A stretch of 28,288 nucleotides of DNA from CAYLLT01 sp964591605 (GCA_964591605.1 CAZQEN010000055.1:1-28288), one strand, 5' to 3'. Shown: positions 16,901 to 26,800, counted from the first letter of the stretch. The notes: generated from the sequence alone by a model not told the origin. Program-made: numbers and translations.

Positions 16901-19457
16901 TGCCCGCCACGCTGAGCGTTCTCTGGTCGCAACTGACCGTACCCAGGCCCGAGGGCAGCGTGAGCGACAGCGCCACCAGGAAAGAACCTGCCGCCGAATA
17001 GGTGTGATTCACTTGGATGCCGTTCCCGTTCGCGGTGCCGTCTCCGTAGCTCCAGGTTAGTGTGCTGCCCGTCGGAAGCTGGCCCGCCGTGACCGCGGTA
17101 CTACCGGCCATCGCGGTCAATTGTACCGGCAGGGGGGCTGTACCGGTAGAGGGCGAAGCGTCGATGGTCATCGCGGGGACCACGTGCAGGGTCACCGGAC
17201 GCGTGGTGCTGCCGCTTCCGTTCGCCGCGTTCGAGAAGGTCACGGTGTCGGTCTTGGTACCGGGCGTGAGTGTGTTGGCGCTGGTCGTGTACGAAACGAT
17301 CACGGTGTCCGTCGCCCCGGCCGCCAGAGTCCCGCTGGTCTTGGAAAGAGAGACCCACGCGGCGGTCTTGGCGGCCGTCCAGTTGACGGACGTTCCGCCC
17401 GTATTGCTGAGCGTGTAGGTCACGCTGCTCGGCGTCCGCGTGCTGCTCCCCTGATTCTGCCAGCTGATCAGGCCTCCGGAGGGAGAGACGGCCAGAACAC
17501 CCGGCGTTCCGCTGATGCTCAGCCCCACGGATCGTGTCGTCACTGCGGCGCCGCTGGTTGCGTCCGTGAAGGTGATGGTGTCGCCGTGATTACCGGGCGG
17601 CAGGGCGGTGGCGCCTGAGCCGATCGCCACCCACACCGAGGCGCTCGCTCCTGGCGCGAGCGTGCCGCCCGTGTTCAGCAGCGACAACCAGGACTGACTC
17701 TTCGAGGCGGCCCAGTTCAAGGGTGACCCGCCGGTATTGGTCAGTGTGTAGGTGATGCCGCCCGGGGAGAACGGCCCACCCTGAATTCCGGAGCTCGCGA
17801 GGCCGTCGGCGGGTGAAACCGCCAGCACTCCGGGCGCCGGAGCGTTCACGGTCAACGATACGGCCCGCGTCGCGGAGCCGCTCGAGTTGGTGATGTTGGT
17901 GAATGTGACCACGTCGGCATAGCTGCCCGCGCCCAGGCTGTTGGCGGCCGTGCCGATTGAAACGGTCACCGCATCGTTCGCCCCCGCGGCCAGTGAGCCG
18001 GCCGACTTCGAGAGGGTGATCCAGGGCTGAGTGGAGGTGGCGGTCCAGTCAATGGGACTGCCGCCGGGATTGGAAAGCGTGTAGGTCATCGAAGCCGGTG
18101 CGAAGGGCCCGCCCGCCGCGCCCGAACTGGTGAGCCCGGCGTTCTCGGCGATCGCCAGCGCACCGGGGGTCAGAGTCGGCTCGGCCAGGCGGATATCTCC
18201 CCAGCTCGACTCGTCATACACCGCGCGGGTCGAAGAGAAGAAGAAGTAGCAGAGTTCGAGGCTGGCGGGGGCTGCGTCGTAATCGAGAACCGCCACGTCA
18301 AAACCGTACGTGCCGCCGTTATTCATCCCGGTAACGGACTTGGAGATCCGGAACTCGATCGCGTATCCGCCTCCGCCGATGCTCGCTGCCGATTCCCATG
18401 CCGTCCCGATCAGCGAGCCGGCGTGTCCGCCGCCCGCGTTGGCTGATATGTGGAAGCCGGTGGGTGTGCCCGGGAATCCGAGCTGACTGTTGCTGTTATC
18501 GCTGTCGAGGTAGATCTCGACGGTGTCGGCTTCCCAGGAGTTGGCTGCCGTGGGAACGACGGTGTTGTCCACCACGGCGACGGCCACGTAAAGGTAGTTC
18601 TGGTCATGCTTGAGATAGATGGTGGCACTGCTGTCGGAGGCGCCGGCGGGAATGCCCTCAACGCTGACGCCGGGTACCACCGTGTCCACCCCGTCCATCT
18701 GGTACGCCGCCGAATCGCTCCACTCGCTGGCGGAGACGATGCCGTCGAGCGTCGGGGCCGAGCTGGAGAACGGCGTGGAGAGAGGAGGAGCGGCCCCGCC
18801 TCCGCCGCCCGTTCCCGTTTTTCGATGCACGGAGACCCACAGCACGTCGCGGGCCCGATAGGTGCGGCCGTTATACCGCGTCGTGACGGTCAGCTCGAAT
18901 TTGAAGAGCTCCGGATCAGCTACGACGGCAGGTGCCGTGAAGGTGCAGATCGGCTGGTTCGCAGACGTGAGCACAACCGCGCGTCCGGAAACCTGCTTCC
19001 AGGAGTAGCTCAGGCTTGATTTCCCCGTGCTGGCGCTGCCGTCCAGCGTGACGTTGCTCTCCTCCTGGGCGTCGATATCCGCCCCCGCGTTGGCGATCAC
19101 CGCCGCCGTACGATCGTCAGGATTGACGTCGATGGGGTCATCGCTCGTCGTCGTGGAGTTATCGGTGGTCGTCGGCGGAGGCTCTGGTTCGAATCCGGCC
19201 ACCTGCTCATCGGGCACCAGCGATGCCGGCGCGCCGCATATCTGCCCGAGGCACAGGGGCAGCACCGCGAGCACCAGCGCGCAGTGCCACCCGGCGCGGG
19301 AGCGCAGAAGGCCGCGCAACAGCCCTGGCGACTCAAATCGGACCCCGCGGGCGATCGTGTGGCCGTCCCTGCCGCTCAGCGGCCGGCCGGAACCGGCGGT
19401 CCTTCTCAGTTGAAGCTCGGATTGATCGACGATGCTGGATTCTCTTTCCGTATACAC
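13932..19457 (-). CDS. Giant exported multidomain protein: Ig/PKD, 2x(CBM9-like, 3 BACON-like, PKD), beta-helix
   Basis: A protein of about 1841 residues, very probably exported and surface-bound or released. A hydrophobic segment (ALVLAVLPLCLG, nt 19283-19242) is the likely signal sequence, after an unusually long, basic N-region. Domains in order by nucleotide (reading leftward): Ig/PKD-like 19103-18825; CBM9/DOMON-like 18776-18183; BACON-like repeats 18167-17175; PKD (WSYGDGT) 17171-16908; second CBM9-like 16883-16290; BACON-like repeats 16271-15291; PKD (WNFGDD) 15284-14946; right-handed parallel beta-helix 14939-13947, opening with YYVSNSGSDSNTGT. CBM9-like domains suggest carbohydrate binding, and the helix could be a lyase-like or purely structural fold; no catalytic residues can be assigned. 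The GTG at 19457 (or 19460) is chosen because a perfect AGGAGGT lies just upstream. An ATG at 19496 has no good ribosome site. It converges on the glycan operon. Confidence 0.87.
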   Translation of the reverse strand: MYTERESSIVDQSELQLRRTAGSGRPLSGRDGHTIARGVRFESPGLLRGLLRSRAGWHCALVLAVLPLCLGQICGAPASLVPDEQVAGFEPEPPPTTTDNSTTTSDDPIDVNPDDRTAAVIANAGADIDAQEESNVTLDGSASTGKSSLSYSWKQVSGRAVVLTSANQPICTFTAPAVVADPELFKFELTVTTRYNGRTYRARDVLWVSVHRKTGTGGGGGAAPPLSTPFSSSAPTLDGIVSASEWSDSAAYQMDGVDTVVPGVSVEGIPAGASDSSATIYLKHDQNYLYVAVAVVDNTVVPTAANSWEADTVEIYLDSDNSNSQLGFPGTPTGFHISANAGGGHAGSLIGTAWESAASIGGGGYAIEFRISKSVTGMNNGGTYGFDVAVLDYDAAPASLELCYFFFSSTRAVYDESSWGDIRLAEPTLTPGALAIAENAGLTSSGAAGGPFAPASMTYTLSNPGGSPIDWTATSTQPWITLSKSAGSLAAGANDAVTVSIGTAANSLGAGSYADVVTFTNITNSSGSATRAVSLTVNAPAPGVLAVSPADGLASSGIQGGPFSPGGITYTLTNTGGSPLNWAASKSQSWLSLLNTGGTLAPGASASVWVAIGSGATALPPGNHGDTITFTDATSGAAVTTRSVGLSISGTPGVLAVSPSGGLISWQNQGSSTRTPSSVTYTLSNTGGTSVNWTAAKTAAWVSLSKTSGTLAAGATDTVIVSYTTSANTLTPGTKTDTVTFSNAANGSGSTTRPVTLHVVPAMTIDASPSTGTAPLPVQLTAMAGSTAVTAGQLPTGSTLTWSYGDGTANGNGIQVNHTYSAAGSFLVALSLTLPSGLGTVSCDQRTLSVAGSTPAGPMTAPYTASAVTIDGTLGTNEWTDANSYPMDAADTTAPGVVVEGGSTGAADASAKVYVKQDATYLYVAVEVTDDNVVQTAADAWDADSVELFLDADNSDTAGIGLDRLQFDIAAGGAAVATAGVPAGSWISAAALRSGGYAVEYRLSKSALGLGAGTYGLDVHVHDMEPGAASLETGYWYYSAGPSPESDESQWGDIILPAASQSVLAVTPSGNLTSSGLQGGPFSPTLQLYTLTNTGTVSMNWTAAKTRTWVTLSKTGGTLAPGGTDLVIVSINSGANSLAGGNYSDTVTFTNTSHGVGNTTRSVSLTVTSSVGVLAVTPSGGLTGSGVQGGPFSPASQNYTLTNTGNASLSWTASKTQSWVTLSKTGGTLAAGGTDTVAVTFGTGANSLAVGSHSDTVTFTNTTNGNGNTTRSVSLTVNAAAGVLAVTPSTGLSSAGLQGGPFSASQVYTLTNTGTASLNWTASKTQSWVSLSKTSGTLAVGATDTVTASIGTGANTLAVGSYNDTVTFTNSTNGNGNTTRAVTLSVNSSSGQAMTTASRTSGVAPLAVFFDATSSSSGVVQPANANGIPHYASQTYVWNFGDDANARWNAGRKDANGQYPKRNEATGFTAAHVYENPGTYAVTLQVTPSGGQTLTYTQTITVTAPTATYYVSNSGSDSNTGTSPSAPFRTVSKAFSVGAGKRVLLNRGETCSGLPDPPNGTILGAYPDSGNKPVINAGDIWFGSNVTVMDIKFSANGLPTFNPNDYFLALRVDIVNAESAGGWYGDHQFMVDSTITDASLLSLFAHDSRLVLLGNTFNRATGSHNLYIDLVDRGVISCNNIWKPSTNGNGRHCLRIAGNPPDGPSRAVSVTDNDFDGSTTWRAVELAISSGEWDSTQHAENILFERNNVYAPGAQAIVELGDYRNTTVRNNTIQADEGFIIEGHVDISDGSGFDGPRGLWLHDNSVSVTGTWYSNSSPSSQQVYVYRNTVNGQLVGGNPPP
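15291..16271 (-). repeat. Tandem BACON-like repeats 4-6
   Basis: Three tandem units of about 109 residues (327 bp), at 16271-15948, 15944-15618 and 15614-15291. Each begins VLAVTPS, continues with GLQGGPFS, YTLTNTG and W(T/V)TLSKT(G/S)GTLA, and ends DTVTFTN...NTTR(S/A)VxLTV. They are much more alike than the upstream trio, which indicates recent expansion or homogenisation. BACON-type domains are beta-sandwiches common in secreted polysaccharide-processing proteins; the family call is by pattern. Confidence 0.8.
17175..18167 (-). repeat. Tandem BACON-like repeats 1-3
   Basis: Three units of about 109 residues at 18167-17841, 17831-17505 and 17501-17175, with the same core as repeats 4-6 (AGLTSSG, GGPFxP, YTLxNxGGS, WxxLSKxxGxLAxGA, TFxN). 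They are more diverged from each other than repeats 4-6. They occupy the same place between a CBM9-like domain and a PKD domain, so the whole block corresponds to the downstream supermodule. Confidence 0.78.
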
Positions 19458-19464
19458 CACCTGA

Positions 19465-19471
19465 ACCTCCT
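19465..19471 (-). promoter_or_regulatory. Strong Shine-Dalgarno deciding the start of the giant - strand gene
   Basis: The minus strand reads AGGAGGT at 19471-19465. Two consecutive in-frame GTG codons follow at 19460-19458 and 19457-19455, giving spacings of 5 and 8 bases from AGGAGG. This is better placed than anything in front of the ATG at 19496, so translation probably starts at a GTG and the 12-13 residues read from the ATG are leader sequence. Confidence 0.65.
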
Positions 19472-19541
19472 CAAGCGCGCTGTCCCCGCCCCTCATCCAG
19501 TTTCTTCAGAGTGAAAAAGCAGCAAAGCGGTCTGGAATTAG

Positions 19542-19570
19542 CTATAAGATTCAGATTCACACCCGGGCAA
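19542..19570 (-). promoter_or_regulatory. Possible sigma70-type promoter for the giant - strand gene
   Basis: On the minus strand, TTGCCC (19570-19565) and TTATAG (19547-19542) are separated by 17 bases in a locally AT-richer patch about 85 bases upstream of the probable GTG start. The -35 and -10 matches are partial, so this is a candidate only. Confidence 0.3.
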
Positions 19571-20280
19571 CCGGATTGGCCCGCCCCGCGTAAACAAGCC
19601 AGCCCTCCTCCCACATCTGGCTCCGATATTCATCCACCTGCCGCTACTGGCCGGCCGGCCCATGCCTGAAACGGCCTGCTGCGATCAGGCGACGGCCCGA
19701 TCCGGCCGTCGGCCGATAAGCCGGTCTGCGCCGCGGGCGGAATCCGGCATCGAACCCGCAGAGTCTCAGGGAGGTATCCGATGGCCGGTAAGAGTGCACT
19801 TCCTGGCATGCCACGCCGTCTTGCAGCTCATCCTGTGCGAGTCTCCGACGGATGATCGAGCGACCTTTCCTCCGAGGGCCGCGCTACCTATCGGCTCGGA
19901 AAAGGTGGTCAAGCCTCGCGGAGGGTGACGATCCACGTCAGTCCGATAAATTGGGGGTAATTGCTGTTGCTCGCTGATCTTCGGGCGCGATTTCCCGCAG
20001 GGTATTTGGGTGGATTGGAGGGAGGGAAACGGCGATTACTTTCCGCCCGTCGGGGGCTCAGTCAAGGTCGGCCCAGGCAACTCAGACGAGCGAACCGGTC
20101 GACCTTGATCCCGGTGCGCACGTCTCAACACAGCCCGGTGGCAGGGTCAGCCGCTTCCCGCAGGTGCGGCCGCCGCTTCAATCGCCTCAACATCTTCCTC
20201 AGGCGGGAAGATCCGCCTGCTCCGTCAATCCATTATCGGACCACCAAGTGTCCCGAGGAAAGATAGGTAAAAACCTCAAA

Positions 20281-20414
20281 ACGGCATAAACGTCTGCTTG
20301 TCAGCGGGATAGCGACGCGAACCCGGGGTTGGTTCCCGGCCGTCTCAGGGTGTCCGCAGGATCACGGACGCCCAAGTGGCCGATGCGCGGAGCAACCTGG
20401 GGTCGTGGCCCCGG
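20281..20414 (+). other. Cluster of predicted hairpins (candidate structured leader or small RNA)
   Basis: ACGGC (20281-20285) can pair with GCCGT at 20339-20343, enclosing a CGTC/GACG stem and a CCGGG/CCCGG hairpin at 20323-20339, so a three-way junction is possible. A 9-bp stem with one G-U pair follows at 20348-20356/20365-20373, and a 6-bp stem at 20397-20402/20409-20414. Such stems arise easily in GC-rich DNA, so function is unproven. It lies about 400 bases before the plus-strand giant gene. Confidence 0.25.
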
Positions 20415-20613
20415 CGGGTCGATAGATCTTTGAGCGGCCTGCCGGGTCGGACTGCGCCATCTGAACTGGTTGAGTCACCTCGGAGCGCCGCGTGAAAGCC
20501 GGCCAGAGTGAACCTCAGGACGTCGGCCCGGTCCGTGAGAGGCGAAGCTCAGGAGGGCCGCCGGAGTGCTCCCGCAGCCTCAGGTTGTCGGGAACTCCCG
20601 CTGTGGACTGGAC

Positions 20614-20642
20614 TTTCAACGAGACGGAAGATAATGTATACC
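20614..20642 (+). promoter_or_regulatory. Weak promoter-like site before the repeat-protein gene
   Basis: TTTCAA (20614-20619) and TATACC (20637-20642) are spaced by 17 bases in the most AT-rich patch upstream of the plus-strand giant gene, and GATAAT lies just before the -10. The consensus match is poor. Confidence 0.2.
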
Positions 20643-20808
20643 GTCAGCGTGATGGCCCGCCGGGTTCTGGCCTGAGCGGGGCGGCCGGTCGTGTATATCG
20701 GAACGCGCGGCGAGCCGACCCCGCGAGGCATAGGGCCTGCAGTTCAGGGCTGTGCGCGAGCATTTTCCGGGGGGACTTCCGGACGCTTCGTCCGCCAGGG
20801 TTCTTTTA

Positions 20809-23800
20809 TTGACGGGCCAAATCAACGAGAGGAGAAAGAGGATTACCGCCACGAGGGGTATGCTCCTGACGGTTCTGGCGGCAATTGTGCCGACGGTGAC
20901 TCTCCGCGCTGATCCCATCACGACCCTTTTTGGCACCGGCGTCGACCCGACGGGCGTGGTGCTGGGCGATGGCCAGGTCGATCCGCACTACCAGTTGATC
21001 AGTTCCCCGGACCCCACTTACCCCGGACCCACACTGCGTGCAATCAACTCCAATACGTGGGCAATCCAGGTCGATTATGTCCCCAATACCACGCTGTCCC
21101 GATGGATCGGCCCAAGGGCCGACGGGGGCGGCAACGTGCCCGATGGTTATTGCGAGCTGCAGCACCCCGAATGGGACTGCTTCCACCTCGACTACACCAT
21201 CCAGACCACTTTCGACCTGGCCGGTCTCGACCACACCACTGCGGTCATCACCGGCCGCTGGGCGATGGACGATTCCGCCGAGATGTTCCTCAACGGCGTG
21301 AGCACGGGCATCCGCCGATCGTATGTCTATGGACCGACCTCCAACTTCCGCACCTGGGCGGATTTCACCCTTTCCTCCGGATTCGTTCCGGGCATCAACG
21401 TTCTCACCATTGTTATCAACAACCGCTTCTTTCCGCTGAATTCGTCCGAAAACGGTCTGGGGCTCCGGATCGAGATTCTGAGCGCGACGGCCGATCCGGA
21501 CACCTGCCCGGGGAATCCCACGAAGGGAAACCCGGGGCAGTGCGGCTGCGCAAACCCCGATACCGACACCGACGGCGACGGTACGGCCGACTGCATCGAC
21601 CTGTGTCCCAGCGATCCGGCTAAGAATGCCCCCGGCTCGTGCGGGTGCGGAACACCCGATGTGGATTCGGATGGGGACGGCACGGTCAACTGCAATGACG
21701 CATGTGCCTACGACACGACGAAGCTGCTCCCGGGAACGTGCGGTTGCGGCACACCGGACGCCAACTCCGACGGTGACGCCGCACTGAATTGCGCGGATGC
21801 CTGCCCCAACGACCCGGGCAAGACGGCCGTGGGCCTCTGCGGATGTGGTGTGTCTGAAGCGAACACCGACGGCGATTCCGCGCCCGACTGCATGGACCTC
21901 TGTCCCAACGACCCCAGCAAGACGAATCCCGGCGTTTGCGGCTGTGGCGTCCCCGACACCGATACGGATGGCGACACGATTCCGGACTGCAACGACAACT
22001 GCCCGGCCGATCCTGACTCCGATTCCGACGGCGATGGCGTCCTCAACTGCCAGGACGGCTGCCCGAACGATGTGGCCAAGATTGCCCCTGGCGCGTGCGG
22101 GTGCGGCCAGCCGGATCTCGACAGCGACGCGGACGGCACGCCTGACTGCCTCGATCTGTGTCCGAATCACCCGGCCAAGACGAATCCCGGCAAGTGTGGC
22201 TGCAACTTCGCCGATACCGACGCGGATGCCGACGGCACGCCCGACTGCTACGACGGCTGCCCCAACGACCCGCTCAAGACGCACCCCGGCGCGTGCGGCT
22301 GCGGTAATGTGGACCAGGATACCGACAACGACGGCACGCTCGACTGCGCGGATGCCTGCCCGAACGATCCGAACAAAAGCCAGCCCGGCGTGTGCGGCTG
22401 CGGCGTTCCGGACACCGACACCGACGGCGATGGGGCCCGCGACTGCCAGGACACCTGCCCCGGTGATCCGCTCAAAGTCGTGCCGGGCGTCTGCGGCTGC
22501 GGCGCCACCGAGCACGACTTCGACGGCGATGGTACCCCGGATTGCGTGGACGAGTGTCCCAAGCAACCCTGGAAGATCGACGCCGGGTTCTGCGGCTGCC
22601 CCGTTCCCGACACCGACTCTGACGGCGATGGATACCCCGACTGCGTCGACGGCTGCCCCAACGATCCCAACAAGACCGCGCCGGGCATGAATGGATGCGG
22701 CGTTCCCGATCCGCCGCGGATCACGACGCTGTTTGGCACTGGCGTGGGCCCCGACGGCCAGGTGCTGCCCGATAACGCGGTCGATCCGCACTATCAACTG
22801 ATCATCTCGCCCGACCCCAACTATCCGGGGCCCAACGCCCTGACCATCAGCAATTCCGCGCCGCCGATGGGCGGTGACTACGTCGCCAACACCTCAACCT
22901 CGCGGTGGATCGCTCCACGATCGGATGGCGGCAATAACGTCCCCAACGGCAACTGCGGGCAGGAATACCCCCAGCTCGACTGCTTTAACATCTTCTACCA
23001 CTATCAGACCACATTCGACCTGACCGGTTTCGACATCAGCACCGCGCTGATCCAGGGTCGTTGGGCCATGGACGACTCGGCCGAGATCTTCCTGAATGGC
23101 GCAAGCACGGGCATCGTTCGCCCCGCCGGCACGGGGTCCAATGCCGCGTTCCGAACCTTCACGAACTTCACGATTTCCACCGGTTTTGCGCCCGGCCTCA
23201 ACACGCTCGTCTTCAAGGTCAAGAACACGTACACCCCCGGCGCGGGACTCCTCAACCCCACCGGTCTGCGGGTGGATATTGTCTCGGCTACCGCAGACCT
23301 GCTGCCCGATGCCTGTCCGAACGATCCCAACAAGCTCCAGCCCGGCCAGTGCGGCTGCGGCGTACCCGACACCGATACCGACGGCGACGGCACCGCAGAC
23401 TGCAACGACCAGTGTCCGACGGACCCCGCGAAGACCGCGCCGGGTCAGTGTGGCTGCGGGAATCCCGAAACCGACTCGGACGGTGACGGCGTGGCCAACT
23501 GCGTCGACCAGTGCCCGAGCGACCCCGGCAAGAGCGCGCCCGGCCAGTGCGGCTGCGGCACGCCCGATACCGACTCCGACAGCGACGGCACGGCCGACTG
23601 CAACGATGGTTGCCTCCTCGATCCGCTCAAGACCGCTCCGGGCGTCTGCGGTTGCGGTATTCCCGACACCGACAGTGACGGGGACGGCGCCGCCGATTGC
23701 CAGGATGGCTGCCCTGCTGATCCGCTCAAGATCGTCCCCGGCACCTGCGGATGCGGCACCGCCGACACTGACACCGACGGCGACACGGTCCCCGATTGCG

Positions 23801-26800
23801 TGGATCAGTGCCCCGGCGCCCCGGACGTCGACACCGACGGCGACACGGTTCTGGATTGTCAGGACGGATGCCCGAACGACCCCCTCAAGACTGGACCCGG
23901 CCAGTGCGGATGCGGCAATCCGGACACCGATACCGATGGGGATGGCACCGCCGACTGCAATGACGCCTGCGTCAACGATCCGCTCAAGACAGCACCCGGT
24001 CAGTGTGGCTGCGGCACGCCCGATACCGACTCCGACAGCGACGGCACGGCCGACTGCAACGACGGCTGCCCGAACGATGCGGGCAAGCTGGCCCCCGGAC
24101 AGTGCGGCTGCGGCGCGCCGGATACCGACACCGACACCGACGGCACGGCCGACTGCAATGATGGTTGCCCCAGCGACCCGGCCAAGGTACTGCCCGGTGT
24201 CTGCGGATGCGGCGTGTCGGATGTCGACACCGACGGCGATACCGTCCCCGACTGCATCGACCAGTGCACCGGTCCGGATGTCGATTCGGACGGCGATGGC
24301 GCCCTCGACTGCCAGGACGGCTGCCCCAACGACGTGAACAAGACGGCGGCCGGCCAGTGCGGCTGCGGAAATCCCGATACCGATTCCGACAGCGATGGCG
24401 TGGCCGATTGCGTGGATGCCTGCGACAATGACCCGTTGAAAACCGTGCCCGGTCAGTGCGGTTGCGGCAACCCCGATACCGACACCGATGGGGATGGCAC
24501 CGCGGATTGTGTGGACGGCTGCGCAAACGATCCGCTCAAGACCGCCGCGGGTCAGTGCGGTTGCGGCAATCCCGACACCGACGCCGACAGCGATGGCACC
24601 GCCGACTGCAACGACGCCTGCCCGAACGATCCGGCAAAAACAGCACCCGGCGCCTGCGGCTGCGGCAATCCGGAGACCGACACCGACGGCGATACCGTCC
24701 CGGATTGCGTCGATCAGTGCCCCGGCGCGCCGGACGTCGACACCGACGGCGACACTGTGCTCGACTGCCTCGATGGCTGCCCCGTCGATGAGAACAAGAC
24801 CGCCCCGGGCCAGTGCGGCTGCGGCAACCCCGATACCGATACCGACGGGGATGGCACCGCGGATTGTGTGGACGGCTGCGCGAGCGATCCACTCAAGACC
24901 GCCGCGGGCCAGTGCGGTTGCGGCAATCCCGACACCGACACCGACAGCGACGGCACCGCCGACTGCAACGATGCCTGTCCCAGCGACCCGGCGAAAGTGG
25001 CTCCGGGGGTCTGCGGCTGCGGTACGCCGGATACAGACACTGACACCGACACCGTACCCGACTGCGTTGACCAGTGTCCGGGAGCTCCCGACGTCGACAC
25101 CGACGGCGACAGCGTGCTCGATTGCCACGATGAGTGCCCCAACGACGCGAACAAGACCGTGCCCGGCCCGTGCGGCTGCGGCAACCCGGACACCGATACG
25201 GATGGCGACGGCACCGCCGACTGCCTCGACGCCTGCCCGGCGGATCCGCTCAAGATCATCCCCGGCGCATGCGGCTGCGGCATTCCGGAGACCGATAGCG
25301 ACGGCGACCTGACCGTGGACTGCAATGACGGCTGTCCTGCGGACCCGGCGAAGGTGGTCCCCGGCCAGTGCGGGTGCGGCAACCCGGATACCGATACAGA
25401 TGGTGATGGCACGGCCGACTGCCTCGATGCCTGCCCGGCGGACCCGCTCAAGATCGCCCCCGGTCAGTGCGGATGCGGAACGGCCGACACCGACACCGAC
25501 GGCGATGGCACCGCCGACTGCACGGACGCCTGCCCGCTGGATCCGCTCAAGATCGTCGTCGGCCAGTGTGGCTGCGGAGTCCCCGAAACCGACACCGACA
25601 CCGACGGCACCGCCGACTGCAACGACGCATGCCCGGCGGACCCGCTCAAAACCTCCCCAGGCCAGTGCGGCTGCGGCATTCCTGAAACAGACACCGACAA
25701 CGACGGCATCGCCGACTGCGCCGACACCTGCCCCACGGACCCGCTCAAGATCGAGCCCGGCCAGTGCGGCTGCGGCAACCCCGACACCGATGCCGACGGC
25801 GATCTGACCGCGGACTGCCTCGACGGCTGTCCGAACGATCCCGCCAAGACGATACCCGGCGTCTGCGGCTGCGGCGTCTCAGACGTCGACAGCGACGGCG
25901 ATACCGTGCCCGACTGCATCGACCAATGCGAGGGCCTGGACATCGACAGCGACGGCGACGGCGTACTCGACTGCCAGGACGGCTGCCCCAACGATGTGAA
26001 CAAGACGGCGGCCGGCCAGTGCGGCTGCGGCAACCCCGAAACGGACACCGATGGCGACGGCACCGCCGATTGCATTGACGTGTGCGTCAATGATCCGCTC
26101 AAGGTCGCGGCCGGACAGTGCGGTTGCGGCAACCCTGATACCGACACCGACGGCGACAGCGTGGCCGATTGCGTCGACGGCTGCCCCGCCGATCCGCTCA
26201 AGTTCGCGGCCGGCCAGTGCGGCTGCGGCGTGCCCGACACTGACACCGACGGCGACGGCACCGCCGACTGCAACGACGCCTGCGACGACGACCCGCTCAA
26301 GATTGCCGCCGGACAGTGCGGCTGCGGCGTGCCCGATACCGACACCGACAGCGACGGCACGGCCGACTGCAATGACGCCTGCGTGAGCGATCCGCTCAAG
26401 ACGGCGCCCGGCCAGTGCGGCTGCGGCAATCCCGACACGGATACCGACGGCGATCTCGTCGCCGACTGCATCGACGCCTGCCCCGCGGATCCGGGCAAGG
26501 TCATTCCGGGCGCCTGCGGCTGCGGCGTGCCGGATGCCGACGCCGATGGCGATCATGTTCCCGACTGCAACGACGACTGCCCCAACTCGGTGCCCGGGGC
26601 CATCGTCAACACCAGCGGCTGCTCCAACGGTCGCGGCGACTTCGACCACGACGGCGACGTGGACCTGTCCGATCTCGACACCCTCCGCTCCTGCATCTCA
26701 CGCGAGAAGGTGCCGCACAGCGGAACGCCCACGTGCCAGATGGCCGATTATGACGCCGACAACGATGTGGATCAGACGGACTTCGGACTGTGGCAGCGAT

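Larger units (their letters stand above)
19458..20808. other. 1.35-kb divergent intergenic region without a convincing gene
   Basis: This region separates the divergent giant genes. Short open frames inside it (for example 19662-19928 and 19961-20266 on the + strand) have no recognisable motif or good ribosome site, and their composition looks like read-through of GC-rich DNA. It holds one promoter-like site for the minus-strand gene, a weaker one for the plus-strand gene, a 7-bp perfect inverted repeat at 20200-20219 (CAGGCGG, six-base loop), and the hairpin cluster at 20281-20414. Nothing resembling a tRNA or a known riboswitch was recognised. Confidence 0.6.

Noticed and set aside
19662..20266. 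Two small plus-strand frames (88 and 101 aa) in the intergenic region
   Set aside because: No ribosome site, no conserved motif, and an Arg/Ser/Pro-rich composition typical of random frames in GC-rich DNA.
20281..20345. Resemblance to a c-di-GMP-I (GEMM) riboswitch
   Set aside because: Only a partial GACGCGAA segment and a three-stem layout match; the invariant GGCAAA and tetraloop-receptor elements are absent.
21508..26580. CRISPR-like reading of the regular 99-bp repeats
   Set aside because: Repeats are directly adjacent with no unique spacers, preserve a reading frame exactly and encode a Cys/Asp-rich protein.
20806..26649. Very long minus-strand frames (for example 20806-22797 of 663 aa, 22894-25128 of 744 aa, 25464-26504) and alternative plus-strand frames over the module arrays
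   Set aside because: They lie antisense to, or in other frames of, a 99-bp periodic coding sequence. The regular composition removes stop codons in those frames; they show low-complexity V/G/A- or R/P/T-rich content and no family motif.
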